This document shows, in pieces, positions 52,094-61,034 of a DNA stretch of 64,000 bases. The position numbers were made by a program, and so were the translations under genes. The DNA lies in NCBI GenBank assembly GCA_003132165.1, contig PKWW01000060.1, forward strand, positions 46,807-110,806, in the 5' to 3' direction. The stretch's first letter is position 1. Each line of letters starts with the position of its first letter. The notes beneath the pieces were generated by a model. That model did not search any database, was not told the DNA's origin, and saw nothing but the letters and a program-made list of their open reading frames with translations. This DNA is from Acidimicrobiaceae bacterium. Lineage in GTDB: Bacteria > Actinomycetota > Acidimicrobiia > Acidimicrobiales > RAAP-2.

Positions 52094-54219
52094 CCTCCGA
52101 GGAGTATCGACGACATTTCATTGACGGACTCGGTTTCGGGCCCGATCCGTTCCAACTCGACGCGCTCGATGCGATTGACGAGCACGTCAACGTCCTGGTC
52201 AGCGCGCCGACTGGCTCGGGTAAGACCCTCATCGCCAACTACGCCATCGGACGAATTCTCGAACGCCGCGAGCGGGCGTTCTACACGACGCCGCTGAAGG
52301 CGCTCTCGAACCAGAAGTACAAGGAGCTGAGCGACCTTTTTGGCTCCCAGCGAGTCGGACTCTTGACCGGTGACACGTCGATCAACCGCAGTGCGGAAGT
52401 CATCGTCATGACGACCGAGGTGCTGCGCAACATGCTGCTCACCGATTCCGAGCAGATCAGGACTCTCGGGCTCGTCGTGCTCGATGAGGTCCACTATCTC
52501 CAGGACCCGTTTCGCGGAGGAGTCTGGGAGGAAGTTCTCATCCTGACACCCCCGTCGGTTCGGTTCGTGGCCTTGTCGGCGACGGTCGGCAACGCCAGCT
52601 TCGTGGGCGACTGGTTCAGCTCGGTTCGTGGCCCGACCAGCGTCATCGTCGAGAAGACCCGACCGATCCAGCTCCACAACCACCTCGCGATAGTCAAACG
52701 CGGCCAGCCGAATGCCGAGATCCTTGATCTGCTCGACGGGGAGCGACTGGCCGACGAAGCGCGCCGTATCGACAACATGATGAAGGCGACCCGGCGCTTT
52801 CGGCCGGGACCGAAGTGGAAAGGCCCCAAATCGAGCGCGCCACCTCCGCCGTTTCGTGCGCCCCGACGCAGCGAGTTGCTTCAAGCGCTCGAACGCGAGG
52901 ACTTGCTGCCGGTCATCGTTTTCATCTTCTCGCGGGCGGCGTGTGACGACGCCGTGCACCAGTGCAGACGCGACGGGCTTCTTTTCACGACCCCCGACGA
53001 GCGGCGCGAGATCGAGATGATCGCCACGTCGCGTCTCGTTGGCTTCACTGATGACGACCTGCACGCCCTGGAATACGCGGACTTCCTTGACAGTCTGCGC
53101 CGCGGACTAGCAATGCACCACGCGGGAATGGTTCCTGCGTTTCGCGAGATCGTTGAAGCTTGCTTCGAACGCAACCTGCTCGCCGTCGTCTTCGCGACCG
53201 AGACATTGGCTCTCGGGGTCAACATGCCCGCGCGTTCGGTGGCCCTGGAGAAATTCTCAAAATTTTCCGACGCTGGGCGCAAATTTCTCACCAGTGGCGA
53301 GTTCTCGCAAATGACCGGGCGGGCTGGTCGACGCGGTCTCGACGACGAGGGCCACGCCATTGTCTGCTTCGCCCAAGAGGTGGCTCTCCAGGACGTCGGC
53401 CGCGTCGCTCTGGCCCCGCCGTCGGACTTGCACTCCTCGTTTCGCCCGACCTACAACTTCACCGCGAACCTGATCAACCACTTCGACTTCGAGACGGCGA
53501 TAGAGGTGGTCCAGCGCTCGTACGCGCAGTTCGAGACCGACCACCGTCCGACCGGTAACAAGCGGCCCTTGGCTGATCAAATGGTCGCGCGCCACCACGT
53601 GCTCGAAGAGCTCGGCTACGCCGAGGGCTGGAAGCTCAACCAGCAGGGTCAGTTGCTGCGATCGATCTATCACGAGTGCGATTTGCTCATCGCCGAGTCA
53701 ATCACGAGCGGCGTGTTCGAGGACCTCGAGCCAGCCCAACTCGCCGGACTCTTATCGTGTTTCGTCTTCGAGTCGAAGCGGGCCTCGCGGGTGCCCAACG
53801 CCGCGAAGCAGGTCACCACCAAGAAGAAGAAGTCCCTTAACGACCGACTCGGAAAGGAACGGCGCGGCAGCATCGCCGAGCGGCTTAACGAGATCCGCGT
53901 GACCGCCGCGACGATTCGAGAGGTCGAGGATCGGTTCGGCGTGCCTCATGCCAAAGAGCCCGACGGCAAGTTCGCCACCACCATCGCCGCATGGGCGAGG
54001 GGGGCGTCACTCGGCACTGTGCTCGATGTCGCCGACGTGGAGATCGGTCAGACCTCACCGGGTGACTTTGTGCGAAACGCCAAGCAGGTGGCAGACCTCT
54101 GCGAGCAGGTGGCTCGCATGAGCCATCTCACAAAGGTCGCTGAGGTCGCTTCACAAGCCCGTGACGCCGTTCTTCGCAGCGTGGTGGCGGGTGCGTCCAG
54201 CGTCCACCCGCAGGGCTGA
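52090..54219 (+). CDS. helY: Ski2-like DEVH-box RNA helicase (HelY-like)
   Basis: A 709-residue superfamily 2 helicase. Motif I APTGSGKT at 39-46, motif II DEVH, motif III SAT, and motif VI QMTGRAGRRGLD. The order with an intervening region and a C-terminal helical domain resembles Mtr4/Ski2 and mycobacterial HelY, which also lies next to tatA-tatC, so the synteny supports the name. It is shorter than HelY of mycobacteria. Coupled to tatC by GTGA. Role in RNA turnover is inferred. Confidence 0.85.
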   Translation: MTSEEYRRHFIDGLGFGPDPFQLDALDAIDEHVNVLVSAPTGSGKTLIANYAIGRILERRERAFYTTPLKALSNQKYKELSDLFGSQRVGLLTGDTSINRSAEVIVMTTEVLRNMLLTDSEQIRTLGLVVLDEVHYLQDPFRGGVWEEVLILTPPSVRFVALSATVGNASFVGDWFSSVRGPTSVIVEKTRPIQLHNHLAIVKRGQPNAEILDLLDGERLADEARRIDNMMKATRRFRPGPKWKGPKSSAPPPPFRAPRRSELLQALEREDLLPVIVFIFSRAACDDAVHQCRRDGLLFTTPDERREIEMIATSRLVGFTDDDLHALEYADFLDSLRRGLAMHHAGMVPAFREIVEACFERNLLAVVFATETLALGVNMPARSVALEKFSKFSDAGRKFLTSGEFSQMTGRAGRRGLDDEGHAIVCFAQEVALQDVGRVALAPPSDLHSSFRPTYNFTANLINHFDFETAIEVVQRSYAQFETDHRPTGNKRPLADQMVARHHVLEELGYAEGWKLNQQGQLLRSIYHECDLLIAESITSGVFEDLEPAQLAGLLSCFVFESKRASRVPNAAKQVTTKKKKSLNDRLGKERRGSIAERLNEIRVTAATIREVEDRFGVPHAKEPDGKFATTIAAWARGASLGTVLDVADVEIGQTSPGDFVRNAKQVADLCEQVARMSHLTKVAEVASQARDAVLRSVVAGASSVHPQG

Positions 54220-54243
54220 TTTCGCCTCTAATCTCGTTACTCC

Positions 54244-55851
54244 ATGCATCCTTATGTCGTTGAAGAGTTCTCAGACGCCGAGATAGCGATTCTTCGACGC
54301 TATTTCACGAACCTCGAGGGTCCGGTTTTCGCCCTGGTGAATTTACCCGAGGTGGTGAAGGGTGCACTGTTCGCCCGCTATTCAAGGTCATCGAAGAGTC
54401 TGCGCCGACTGTTTCTCGATGAGTTCGTGGGCGACCTCGACCTCACCGGCGATGCCTCGATCGACGCGACGGTCGGGCTGGGCCGAGCTGACGACCTCTA
54501 CCGGACGATCTTCTACGAATACGGCGACGACTCCGTGGCCCAACTAGGTGGAGTACACCTCGCCTGCGAGCAGGCGAGCAACATCCTGACCAAGGTGCTC
54601 GAGTGGGGCCGCCTCATGAGCTACCTCGAGCAGTCGACGAGGTACCTCGGCTACGACAAGCGGCTCGGTAACGGCCAATACCGCTTTTACCGCGACCACG
54701 ACGTGCTCGAGTCGCGGCTCGGTGCGCGGTACGTCGGTGACATGGACCGCATGTTCGACACCTACGCTGAGATGCTGCCGGTATTGACCGACTGGATTGC
54801 GAAGAAGTATCCCAAGACCCCCGAGGACACCGATTTCGTCTACCGCCAGGCGATTCGGGCGAAGGCGCTCGACGCCGTGCGCGGGCTACTGCCAGCGAGC
54901 GCGCTTTCGAACCTTGGCATCTACGCCTCGGGTCAAGCGTACGAGGCGCTTCTGTTACGCATGCGTGCCCATCCTCTGCCCGAGGTTCGCGAGTACTCCC
55001 AGATGATGCTCGAAGAACTCATGAAGGTCATCCCTTCATTCCTCAAGCGCGTTGACGTCGCCGAGCGCGGCGTCGCGTGGACCAACTACCTCGCCGAGAC
55101 CAAGGGTGCCACGCGTGAGTTGCTGCACTCGATGTGGGACAACGTCGCCACCATCGACCAGGGTGAGCAGGTCCGGCTCGTCGGGTTCGATCCCGAGGGC
55201 GAGACTCGGATTCTCGAAGCGATCGTCTTCGCCAATACCGCGGTCTCGACCGAGGAGGCCGTGTCGCGTGTGAAGTCGATGAACCCGGGGGAGCGCGCAA
55301 AGCTCATCGCAACCTACGTGGGCAATCGCATGAACCGCCGGCACCGCCCGGGACGGGCCTTCGAGAGTACCGACTACCGGTTCGAACTCGTCACCGACTA
55401 CGGTGCGTTCCGTGATCTGCAGCGCCACCGACTGCTGACGCTCGAGTGGCAACCTCTTAACGTCGACCTCGGTTACGACGTGCCCGAGGTAATACGCGAG
55501 GCGGGACTCGCCGATCGCTACGAGGAGTCCCTGGAGCGCTCTGCCTCGCTCTTTTACGACATGCGCGAGGAGTTTCCCGAGCAGAGCCAGTACGCGGTCG
55601 CTTTGGCGTTTCGCATCCGTTACGTCATGCAGATGAACGCCCGCGAGGCCATGCACCTCATCGAACTCCGCTCGGGTCCACAGGGTCATCCCAGTTACCG
55701 ACGAGTCGCTCACGAGATGGCGAGGCTGATCCGTGATCAGGCAGGACACGAGGCTGTCGCCGACGCAATGCGCTATGTGGATTTTTCCGACACCGACCTC
55801 GAAAGGCTCGAAGCGGAGCGTTCCGCCGAGCGAAATCGCTTAAATCGCTAG
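54244..55851 (+). CDS. Tandem ThyX-like protein with degenerate catalytic motifs
   Basis: A 535-residue protein made of two ThyX-like (flavin-dependent thymidylate synthase) halves. In the N-half, SYLEQSTRYLGYD at 126-138 matches the end of the ThyX signature but the preceding RHR is lost (EWGR instead). In the C-half, RHR is kept at 394-396 but the signature Ser and final Ser-x-Arg are lost (LLTLEWQPLNVDLGYD). The helical arm ALSNLGIYASGQAYEALLLRMRAHPLPEVRE resembles the ThyX NAR/LR region, and NAREAMHLIELRS repeats it in the C-half. Each half has only part of the RHRx7S motif. It may bind FAD or nucleotide without making dTMP. It lies 24 bp after helY. Confidence 0.75.
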   Translation: MHPYVVEEFSDAEIAILRRYFTNLEGPVFALVNLPEVVKGALFARYSRSSKSLRRLFLDEFVGDLDLTGDASIDATVGLGRADDLYRTIFYEYGDDSVAQLGGVHLACEQASNILTKVLEWGRLMSYLEQSTRYLGYDKRLGNGQYRFYRDHDVLESRLGARYVGDMDRMFDTYAEMLPVLTDWIAKKYPKTPEDTDFVYRQAIRAKALDAVRGLLPASALSNLGIYASGQAYEALLLRMRAHPLPEVREYSQMMLEELMKVIPSFLKRVDVAERGVAWTNYLAETKGATRELLHSMWDNVATIDQGEQVRLVGFDPEGETRILEAIVFANTAVSTEEAVSRVKSMNPGERAKLIATYVGNRMNRRHRPGRAFESTDYRFELVTDYGAFRDLQRHRLLTLEWQPLNVDLGYDVPEVIREAGLADRYEESLERSASLFYDMREEFPEQSQYAVALAFRIRYVMQMNAREAMHLIELRSGPQGHPSYRRVAHEMARLIRDQAGHEAVADAMRYVDFSDTDLERLEAERSAERNRLNR

Positions 55852-55943
55852 CGTTTCGCAATCATTACGCATTGTTTATACTGAATGGCTCCACACGAAG
55901 GCGAAAAGGCTCTACACTGCCAGCGCTACAGAGAAGGAAGTTT

Positions 55944-56366
55944 ATGGCTAGTGATGGCGACACAGAAGAAGTATTTGATGAAGAAGAACTCGCTGAGGGC
56001 TTCGATGAGGAGGTTGTCAGTGGGGAAGAAGAGATTGAGGACGTCGACGTCGACGTAGAGGGCGATGACGTCGTGGACGTCGACGAAGAGGTTCTCGTAG
56101 AGGTTGCCGTGCCCGAAGACGACGACGTCGTGGACGACGCTGACGTCGAACTCGCTCTGGACGAAGTGCTCGCTGAGACCATCCGTCGCACCAGCACTCC
56201 CGAAGACGATGACGAGATCGTCGGCGAAGTGGACTCATCGGTCGATCCGGCCGAGACCATCCTGCCCAAGCAGGACGATGAATTCCGATGCAATTCGTGT
56301 CGGCTCTTGAAGAAGACGAGCCAGCTCGCTGACCGTCCCAAGGGTCTTTGCCGCGACTGCGTCTGA
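55944..56366 (+). CDS. DUF4193 protein: acidic N-terminus with C-terminal zinc ribbon
   Basis: A 140-residue protein. Residues about 5-110 are extremely rich in Asp/Glu/Val, then a C-terminal LPKQDDEFRCNSC...GLCRDC block, with two CxxC pairs for zinc; this end is the DUF4193 signature found across actinobacteria. A gagaagga ribosome site precedes the ATG at 55944. Function unknown; other DUF4193 proteins are thought to be small nucleic-acid or transcription-related proteins, but the acidic tail here is longer than I would expect. Confidence 0.8.
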   Translation: MASDGDTEEVFDEEELAEGFDEEVVSGEEEIEDVDVDVEGDDVVDVDEEVLVEVAVPEDDDVVDDADVELALDEVLAETIRRTSTPEDDDEIVGEVDSSVDPAETILPKQDDEFRCNSCRLLKKTSQLADRPKGLCRDCV

Positions 56367-56408
56367 TCAGCCACGGCGACGCCGCTCGGCGAGAAGGATG
56401 GGCTTGAC

Positions 56409-56819
56409 GTGAGTATCCGTGTCGCCAGTGCCGCAACGCCTGACATCGTTGAACTATTGGAGAGCGCGACGCGCGCCGCGTCGACTCACCGCGGTGGTGA
56501 GCAACTACTCGCGGCGATCTACGCCGGCAGCGAACCAAACAGCGTCCTCGCAGACGCTGTGGCCCACGGAAGCCTCTGGATTGCAATTGACGGTGACAAT
56601 ACTGTGGGGTTCGCCCTGCGCCGAAATGGTGTCCTAGAGGCCGTCTACGTCAAAAAGAGGCACCGGCGCCAAGGACTCGGTCGAAAGCTCGTCCACGCCG
56701 TAGTCGACGCGTCGGACGACATCCTTGACGCGTACGCGTTACCGGGCGACCGCGCGACGAAGTCGCTCTACGAATCCTTTGGCTGGAAGGCGCGACTTCT
56801 TACGATGCGCGGCGAGTAG
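56409..56819 (+). CDS. GNAT-family N-acetyltransferase
   Basis: A 136-residue acetyl-CoA-dependent transferase. Core motif A is VEAVYVKKRHRRQGLGRKLVHA with the RRQGLG pyrophosphate loop near residue 87-92, and motif B ends in LYESFGWKAR. The substrate cannot be told. GTG start, 42 bp after the DUF4193 stop. It overlaps the next, convergent gene by 20 bp. Confidence 0.8.
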   Translation: MSIRVASAATPDIVELLESATRAASTHRGGEQLLAAIYAGSEPNSVLADAVAHGSLWIAIDGDNTVGFALRRNGVLEAVYVKKRHRRQGLGRKLVHAVVDASDDILDAYALPGDRATKSLYESFGWKARLLTMRGE

Positions 56820-58218
56820 CCGGCCGGCGCGGTGCGCGCGTGGGCGGTGGCGGCGGTGGCACCCTCATACCGAGCAGCTTCGCTAACTCGGGGATGGCAC
56901 CGGCGTTCTTCACTGCGAGCGCCTTGGATACGTCGTCGGTGGGAATGCCCTGAGGCTTCACGTTGCGTCGAATCGAGGTGTCGACCGTCAGGGTCACGAT
57001 TTCCTGCCACTTGGCAGGATCCAGATCGACCGTGAGAGCTTCAGAGACGATTGCGACGACCTTTACCGCCATCTCGGCGCTGACGCGCGTCGACATGTCC
57101 GGAGGGCGAGCGACCAGGCGAAGCGCCTCGGGAACATTCTTCGAATTAACGGCCGCTTCGAGCTTCTCGTTCCACTGGGTACGCAGAATCTCGAGGCGGG
57201 CGGTGAGGCTCACCTGCAGTTCCTTCAATTGATTGCGCGCCTCGTCGTCAAGTGAAACCGTCTTGGCGGCGGTGACGACAGCGCGTAGGTCACGAAGGCG
57301 AACTTCGCGTCCGGCGCCGATAGCACCCGCGGCCTTGTCCTTCCACAGCGCGAGGTTGGTCTTCGCGAGAAGATCCTCAGCAATGCGCTCGATGGTGCCG
57401 GCGTCAATCGTGGGACGACCCTGGGCGGTGGCGTTCTTGTTCTGCTCGGCGACCGCGCTGCGGACAGCGGGCATTCCGCCACGAAGCAACTGCTCGGCAA
57501 CGGGGAGCTGCTCGGGCGAAAGTGTCGCGAGCAAGGCGTTACGGAACGTGGTTGTCATCGGGGGAGCGATGGGCCCGCTAGGACGCTCGGGGCGGCCGGT
57601 GCGCGGTCCGCGAGTCGGTCGGTCGTTACGTGCGCCGCCCTCGGTACGCGGTGCGCGCTCGGGACGTGCGCCGCCCTCGGTACGCGGTGCGCGCTCGGGA
57701 CGTGCGCCGCCCTCGGTACGCGGTGCGCGCTCGGGACGTGCGCCGCCTTCAGACCGTGGTCCTCTATCGGGTCGAGCGCCGCCTTCAGACCGTGGTCCTC
57801 TATCGGGTCGAGCCGACGGGCCACCGGTGCCCTTGGCCCTGGGAGGACCGGAAGGACGCTTGGAGCCCTCGCGGTGCTCACCGTCACGGCCTTCACGACC
57901 GCCTTCACGTCGAGCACCACCGCGGCCCTTGGGCGCGTAGGTGACGACGACGTCGGGACCCTGCTTCGCACTCGGGATCAACTCGACACGCTCTTTACGC
58001 GGGTCGAGTGGCGAGGCGGTCTTGGCCGGCAGTACCGACAAGACCTCCATTCCCTCCATGTATTGCTCAATGTCGGCACGGTAGACCGTGCCGACCACTG
58101 GGCCGCCCGGCACGAGGGACGCGTTGAGTACGCCCTTGGGAAGCTTCGCTCCCGCGGCACGCCACGTGGCAACGTCCCCGTTTAGGCTGGTGATTTCGAT
58201 CTCAATATGGCGAGACAT
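56800..58218 (-). CDS. Unrecognised Arg-rich repeat protein
   Basis: A 472-residue protein I cannot assign. Residues 1-100 look like a folded beta domain (MSRHIEIEITSLNGDVATWR..., then KGVLNASLVPGGPVVGTVYRADIEQYMEGM). Residues about 105-225 are disordered, with five 12-residue repeats of the type RPERAPRTEGGA coded by 36-bp tandem DNA repeats. Residues about 235-460 are a helical domain (SPEQLPVAEQLLRGGMPAVRSAVAEQ) and the end is Pro-rich then Arg-rich (PPPPPPTRAPRRPATRR). The Arg/Gly/Pro character fits RNA binding or ribosome association, an inference only. ATG at 58218 is preferred over the longer frame. Confidence 0.75.
   Translation of the reverse strand: MSRHIEIEITSLNGDVATWRAAGAKLPKGVLNASLVPGGPVVGTVYRADIEQYMEGMEVLSVLPAKTASPLDPRKERVELIPSAKQGPDVVVTYAPKGRGGARREGGREGRDGEHREGSKRPSGPPRAKGTGGPSARPDRGPRSEGGARPDRGPRSEGGARPERAPRTEGGARPERAPRTEGGARPERAPRTEGGARNDRPTRGPRTGRPERPSGPIAPPMTTTFRNALLATLSPEQLPVAEQLLRGGMPAVRSAVAEQNKNATAQGRPTIDAGTIERIAEDLLAKTNLALWKDKAAGAIGAGREVRLRDLRAVVTAAKTVSLDDEARNQLKELQVSLTARLEILRTQWNEKLEAAVNSKNVPEALRLVARPPDMSTRVSAEMAVKVVAIVSEALTVDLDPAKWQEIVTLTVDTSIRRNVKPQGIPTDDVSKALAVKNAGAIPELAKLLGMRVPPPPPPTRAPRRPATRRAS
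57629..57808. repeat. Five 36-bp tandem repeats inside the Arg-rich protein
   Basis: Three identical 36-bp units (57629-57664, 57665-57700, 57701-57736) are followed by two near-identical variants (57737-57772 and 57773-57808). They keep the frame and code 12-residue repeats. Identical copies point to recent duplication. Confidence 0.95.
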
Positions 58219-58292
58219 AGGTTTCCAATCTACTCGCTTTGAATAGAGCAAACATTTCACCCACATTTAGACGATTTTTAGAATGTGTTGCC

Positions 58293-58298
58293 TAGCAT
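58293..58298 (+). promoter_or_regulatory. -10 box for leaderless htrA mRNA
   Basis: TAGCAT, then 6 bases, then the GTG at 58305. Confidence 0.5.
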
Positions 58299-58304
58299 GG
58301 CGTC

Positions 58305-59651
58305 GTGAGCAAAGACCCCACTGACAACTTCGACGAGACACCGAGCACGCACGATCCGTTACGGTCGCAAGCGCACGACGCCGCTGAGCCCTTCGCGTCA
58401 CCGCACATCGCGAACGCGCCCGATGACGACACCTACGACGATTGGCACGCCAACGAGCCCAAAGGCCCTGACCACGGGGTCCATGGCACCGGCGACAAGG
58501 CGCCGATCGTTGACGAGATGCCACTCTCATCACAGGGCCGGTCCTCGCGCACGCCATGGTCGTCACGGATCTCGCTGCTGCTCATCGCCGCCCTCGTCGG
58601 CGGACTCGCCGGACATTTCAGTTCTTCATCGTCTACAAGCAATGACGGCATCACCATCAACGCAGTGAGCTCGGCACCGGGAGCGGCGAAACTATCGAGC
58701 GGACTCAGCATCCCGAGCCTCGTCGCCAAAGTGGAGCCCTCAATTGTCTCCATCGACGTGAAGGGGGGTGGGGAAGAGGATCAGGGTACCGGCATGATCG
58801 TCACCGCCAACGGTCTGGTCGTCACGAACAATCACGTCATCGCCGCCGCCGTCAATGGGGGATCGATCACCGTCACCCGCACCGGTACGACCAAGAGCCT
58901 GAAGGCCGTGCTCGTGGGGACCAATCCGATCGACGACGTCGCGCTCATCAGAATTGAGAAGGCGACAAATCTTCCCTTCGTGACCTTCGGCAACTCCAAC
59001 GCCCTCGTCGCGGGTGATGCGGTCGTTGCCATTGGCAACGCGCTCGGACTCGCCGCCAGCACGCCCACCGTCACCTCGGGTATCGTCTCGGCCCTCGGTC
59101 GCACGGTCACCGCGGGCACGGGTTCATCGTCCGAGACCCTCTCCAACATGATTCAGACCGACGCTGCGATCAACCCGGGCAACTCGGGTGGTCCGCTGCT
59201 CGACGCCGAGGGCGACGTCGTGGGCATGAATACAGCGGTCGCGGGGACCCTGTCCGACGGCACGAGCGCGCAGAACATCGGGTTCGCGATCCCTGTCGCC
59301 ACCATTGAATCACTACTGAAGACCCTGAAGGCCGGCGAAAGTGTCGTCAACCACGGAGCGTTCATTGGTGTGGAGATCTCATCGATGACTCCGACGCTGC
59401 AGGCTGAATACAACTTCTCGGTCTCGAGCGGCGCCGTCGTCATGAGCGTCATCGCCGGTACGGGAGCCGCCAACGCCGGGGTCAAGCAGGGCGACGTGAT
59501 CGTGGGCATCAACAAGACGACAATCAGCGGGGCTCAGGATGTCTCGAGCGTCATCTCGTCATTGCGACCAGGTGACGTCGTCGTGCTCAAGATCGTTCGC
59601 GGCACCAAACACATCACTCTGCACGTGACACTCGGCACGGAACCTAAATAA
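58305..59651 (+). CDS. Membrane-anchored HtrA/DegP serine protease
   Basis: Envelope quality-control protease. 448 residues: a disordered cytoplasmic start rich in Asp/His/Pro (1-85), one membrane helix about 88-104, a Ser-rich linker, a trypsin-like domain with the triad His177 (TNNHVI), Asp211 (DDVALI) and Ser294 (PGNSGGPL), then one PDZ domain about 352-440. This layout (single N-terminal helix, one PDZ) is the actinobacterial HtrA/PepD form. GTG start with a TAGCAT box 6 bases upstream. Confidence 0.93.
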   Translation: MSKDPTDNFDETPSTHDPLRSQAHDAAEPFASPHIANAPDDDTYDDWHANEPKGPDHGVHGTGDKAPIVDEMPLSSQGRSSRTPWSSRISLLLIAALVGGLAGHFSSSSSTSNDGITINAVSSAPGAAKLSSGLSIPSLVAKVEPSIVSIDVKGGGEEDQGTGMIVTANGLVVTNNHVIAAAVNGGSITVTRTGTTKSLKAVLVGTNPIDDVALIRIEKATNLPFVTFGNSNALVAGDAVVAIGNALGLAASTPTVTSGIVSALGRTVTAGTGSSSETLSNMIQTDAAINPGNSGGPLLDAEGDVVGMNTAVAGTLSDGTSAQNIGFAIPVATIESLLKTLKAGESVVNHGAFIGVEISSMTPTLQAEYNFSVSSGAVVMSVIAGTGAANAGVKQGDVIVGINKTTISGAQDVSSVISSLRPGDVVVLKIVRGTKHITLHVTLGTEPK

Positions 59652-59653
59652 AC

Positions 59654-60421
59654 TCAGCCAACGGTGGCGATGCCGCCGTCCACTGGAAGGATCACCCCGG
59701 TGATGTAACTCGCGGCGGGTGAGGCGAGAAAGATAGCGGCGCCCGCCATATCCGACGGCTTACCTATTCGCTTCATCGGCGCGCTCTGGGCGATGCTGTC
59801 GCCGAACGCCTCGAGCGTCGCCTTCATCATCTTGGACTCGAAGGGGCCGGGCGCGATTGCGTTGACGGTCACGTTGGGCGCCATGGCCTTTGCGAGGTGA
59901 CGGGTCAATTGGTGCACCGCGGCCTTGGACGCTGAATAGGCGTAGGTCTCGAGTGTCGGTACATGGATGCCGTCGATCGAGCCGATGTTGATCACTCGAG
60001 CCGGACTCTCTGGCGTACCAGAGGCCTCGAGTAGAGGGCGCAGGAACCTGGTCAGGTGGAACACGCCCTTCACGTTGAGTGCCAACACGCGTTCGAACGC
60101 CATCTCGTCGTACTCGGCCATGGGCGCGCCCCACGTGGCGCCGGCGTTGTTCACCAGTACGTCCAAGTGGTGCTCACGACTCGAAATCTCGTTCGCGAGG
60201 CGCTGACACTCAGCCTCGGTCGACAAGTCGGCCGGCAGCGAAATGCACTCACCGTGCTCGCTCAGTTCTTTGGCCAGCGCGTCGCACACGTCAGCCTTGC
60301 GTGAGGAGATGTAGACCTTGGCACCCGCCTCGACGAATCCGCGAGCGATCATCTCGCCAATACCGCGACTACCGCCGGTTACGAGTACGACCTTGCCACT
60401 GACATCAAAAAGAGCGTTCAT
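59654..60421 (-). CDS. Short-chain dehydrogenase/reductase
   Basis: A 255-residue classical SDR. The cofactor motif TGGSRGIG is at about 15-22, NNAGA near 92, and the active-site YSASK near 160, with a C-terminal GVILPVDGGI typical of FabG-like enzymes. The substrate is unknown. On the minus strand TACACT lies 7 bases before the ATG. It ends 2 bp after the htrA stop, convergent. Confidence 0.92.
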   Translation of the reverse strand: MNALFDVSGKVVLVTGGSRGIGEMIARGFVEAGAKVYISSRKADVCDALAKELSEHGECISLPADLSTEAECQRLANEISSREHHLDVLVNNAGATWGAPMAEYDEMAFERVLALNVKGVFHLTRFLRPLLEASGTPESPARVINIGSIDGIHVPTLETYAYSASKAAVHQLTRHLAKAMAPNVTVNAIAPGPFESKMMKATLEAFGDSIAQSAPMKRIGKPSDMAGAAIFLASPAASYITGVILPVDGGIATVG

Positions 60422-60628
60422 GTGGCGAAGTGTAGGCGAGCAGACGGTAATACAGTAATAAGGTCAATTCACGAGGTACGCCGTACGGGGGCGCGGAAGT
60501 TCGGGACGGCGCTCGTGAGCGATTACCAAAGCTTCGTCGACGTCATAGGCGCTAACGATTTCTTGTTCGAGACCCTTGAAGACATCGCCCCAGAGGACTC
60601 TGAAGCAGGACGGCTGCGAACCGCTCAA

Positions 60629-61027
60629 TTAGTTACCGACACGCAGGCTGGCCGATGCGAAGGCAGTGACGTCGGTCTTGTTGTTCACGGCGAACTGGCC
60701 GCGAATCGTCCACACACCGCTTGAGGGGAAGTTGAAGGCGCATTCGACTTGACCTTGCACCACTGCTTGGTAGGAGCACGTCAGATTCGGCGAATCAGAG
60801 ACGCCAGGAGCCACCGCGACAATCTTGACGGCGCCCTGGGTATGTTCGGGCAGTACATCCACAATGATGTTGAACGAACCGTTCGAGGCCGACGCCGGCG
60901 AACTGTTGTCGCTGTAATCGAAGGAAAGTGCCAACTTGTTGGGCGGCGACGTGTCAGCTCCTGCCGGAATCGCCAAGAACCCCATACTGGAAGCCACCAA
61001 AAGAGCAGCACAAATCAGCCGACGCAT
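60629..61027 (-). CDS. Small secreted protein of unknown function
   Basis: A 132-residue protein with a Sec signal peptide (MRRLICAALLVASSMGFL, cleavage near IPAGA/D) and a mature domain of predicted beta strands with two cysteines (NLTCSY and ECAFNF) that could form a disulfide, probably an Ig-like fold. I do not recognise it. ATG at 61027 is preferred to the GTG at 61036 because TATAGT lies 7 bases upstream, consistent with a leaderless mRNA. Confidence 0.7.
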   Translation of the reverse strand: MRRLICAALLVASSMGFLAIPAGADTSPPNKLALSFDYSDNSSPASASNGSFNIIVDVLPEHTQGAVKIVAVAPGVSDSPNLTCSYQAVVQGQVECAFNFPSSGVWTIRGQFAVNNKTDVTAFASASLRVGN

Positions 61028-61034
61028 AAAACAC

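Noticed and set aside
54244-55851. Calling the tandem ThyX-like gene thyX
   Set aside because: Neither half has a full RHRx7S motif, so thymidylate synthase activity is not supported by sequence alone.
57629-57808. 36-bp repeats as a CRISPR array
   Set aside because: The repeats are contiguous with no spacers and keep a coding frame, so they are protein repeats.
60422-60724. 100-residue plus-strand frame after the SDR gene
   Set aside because: It overlaps the secreted-protein gene antisense, has no ribosome site and no recognisable motif.
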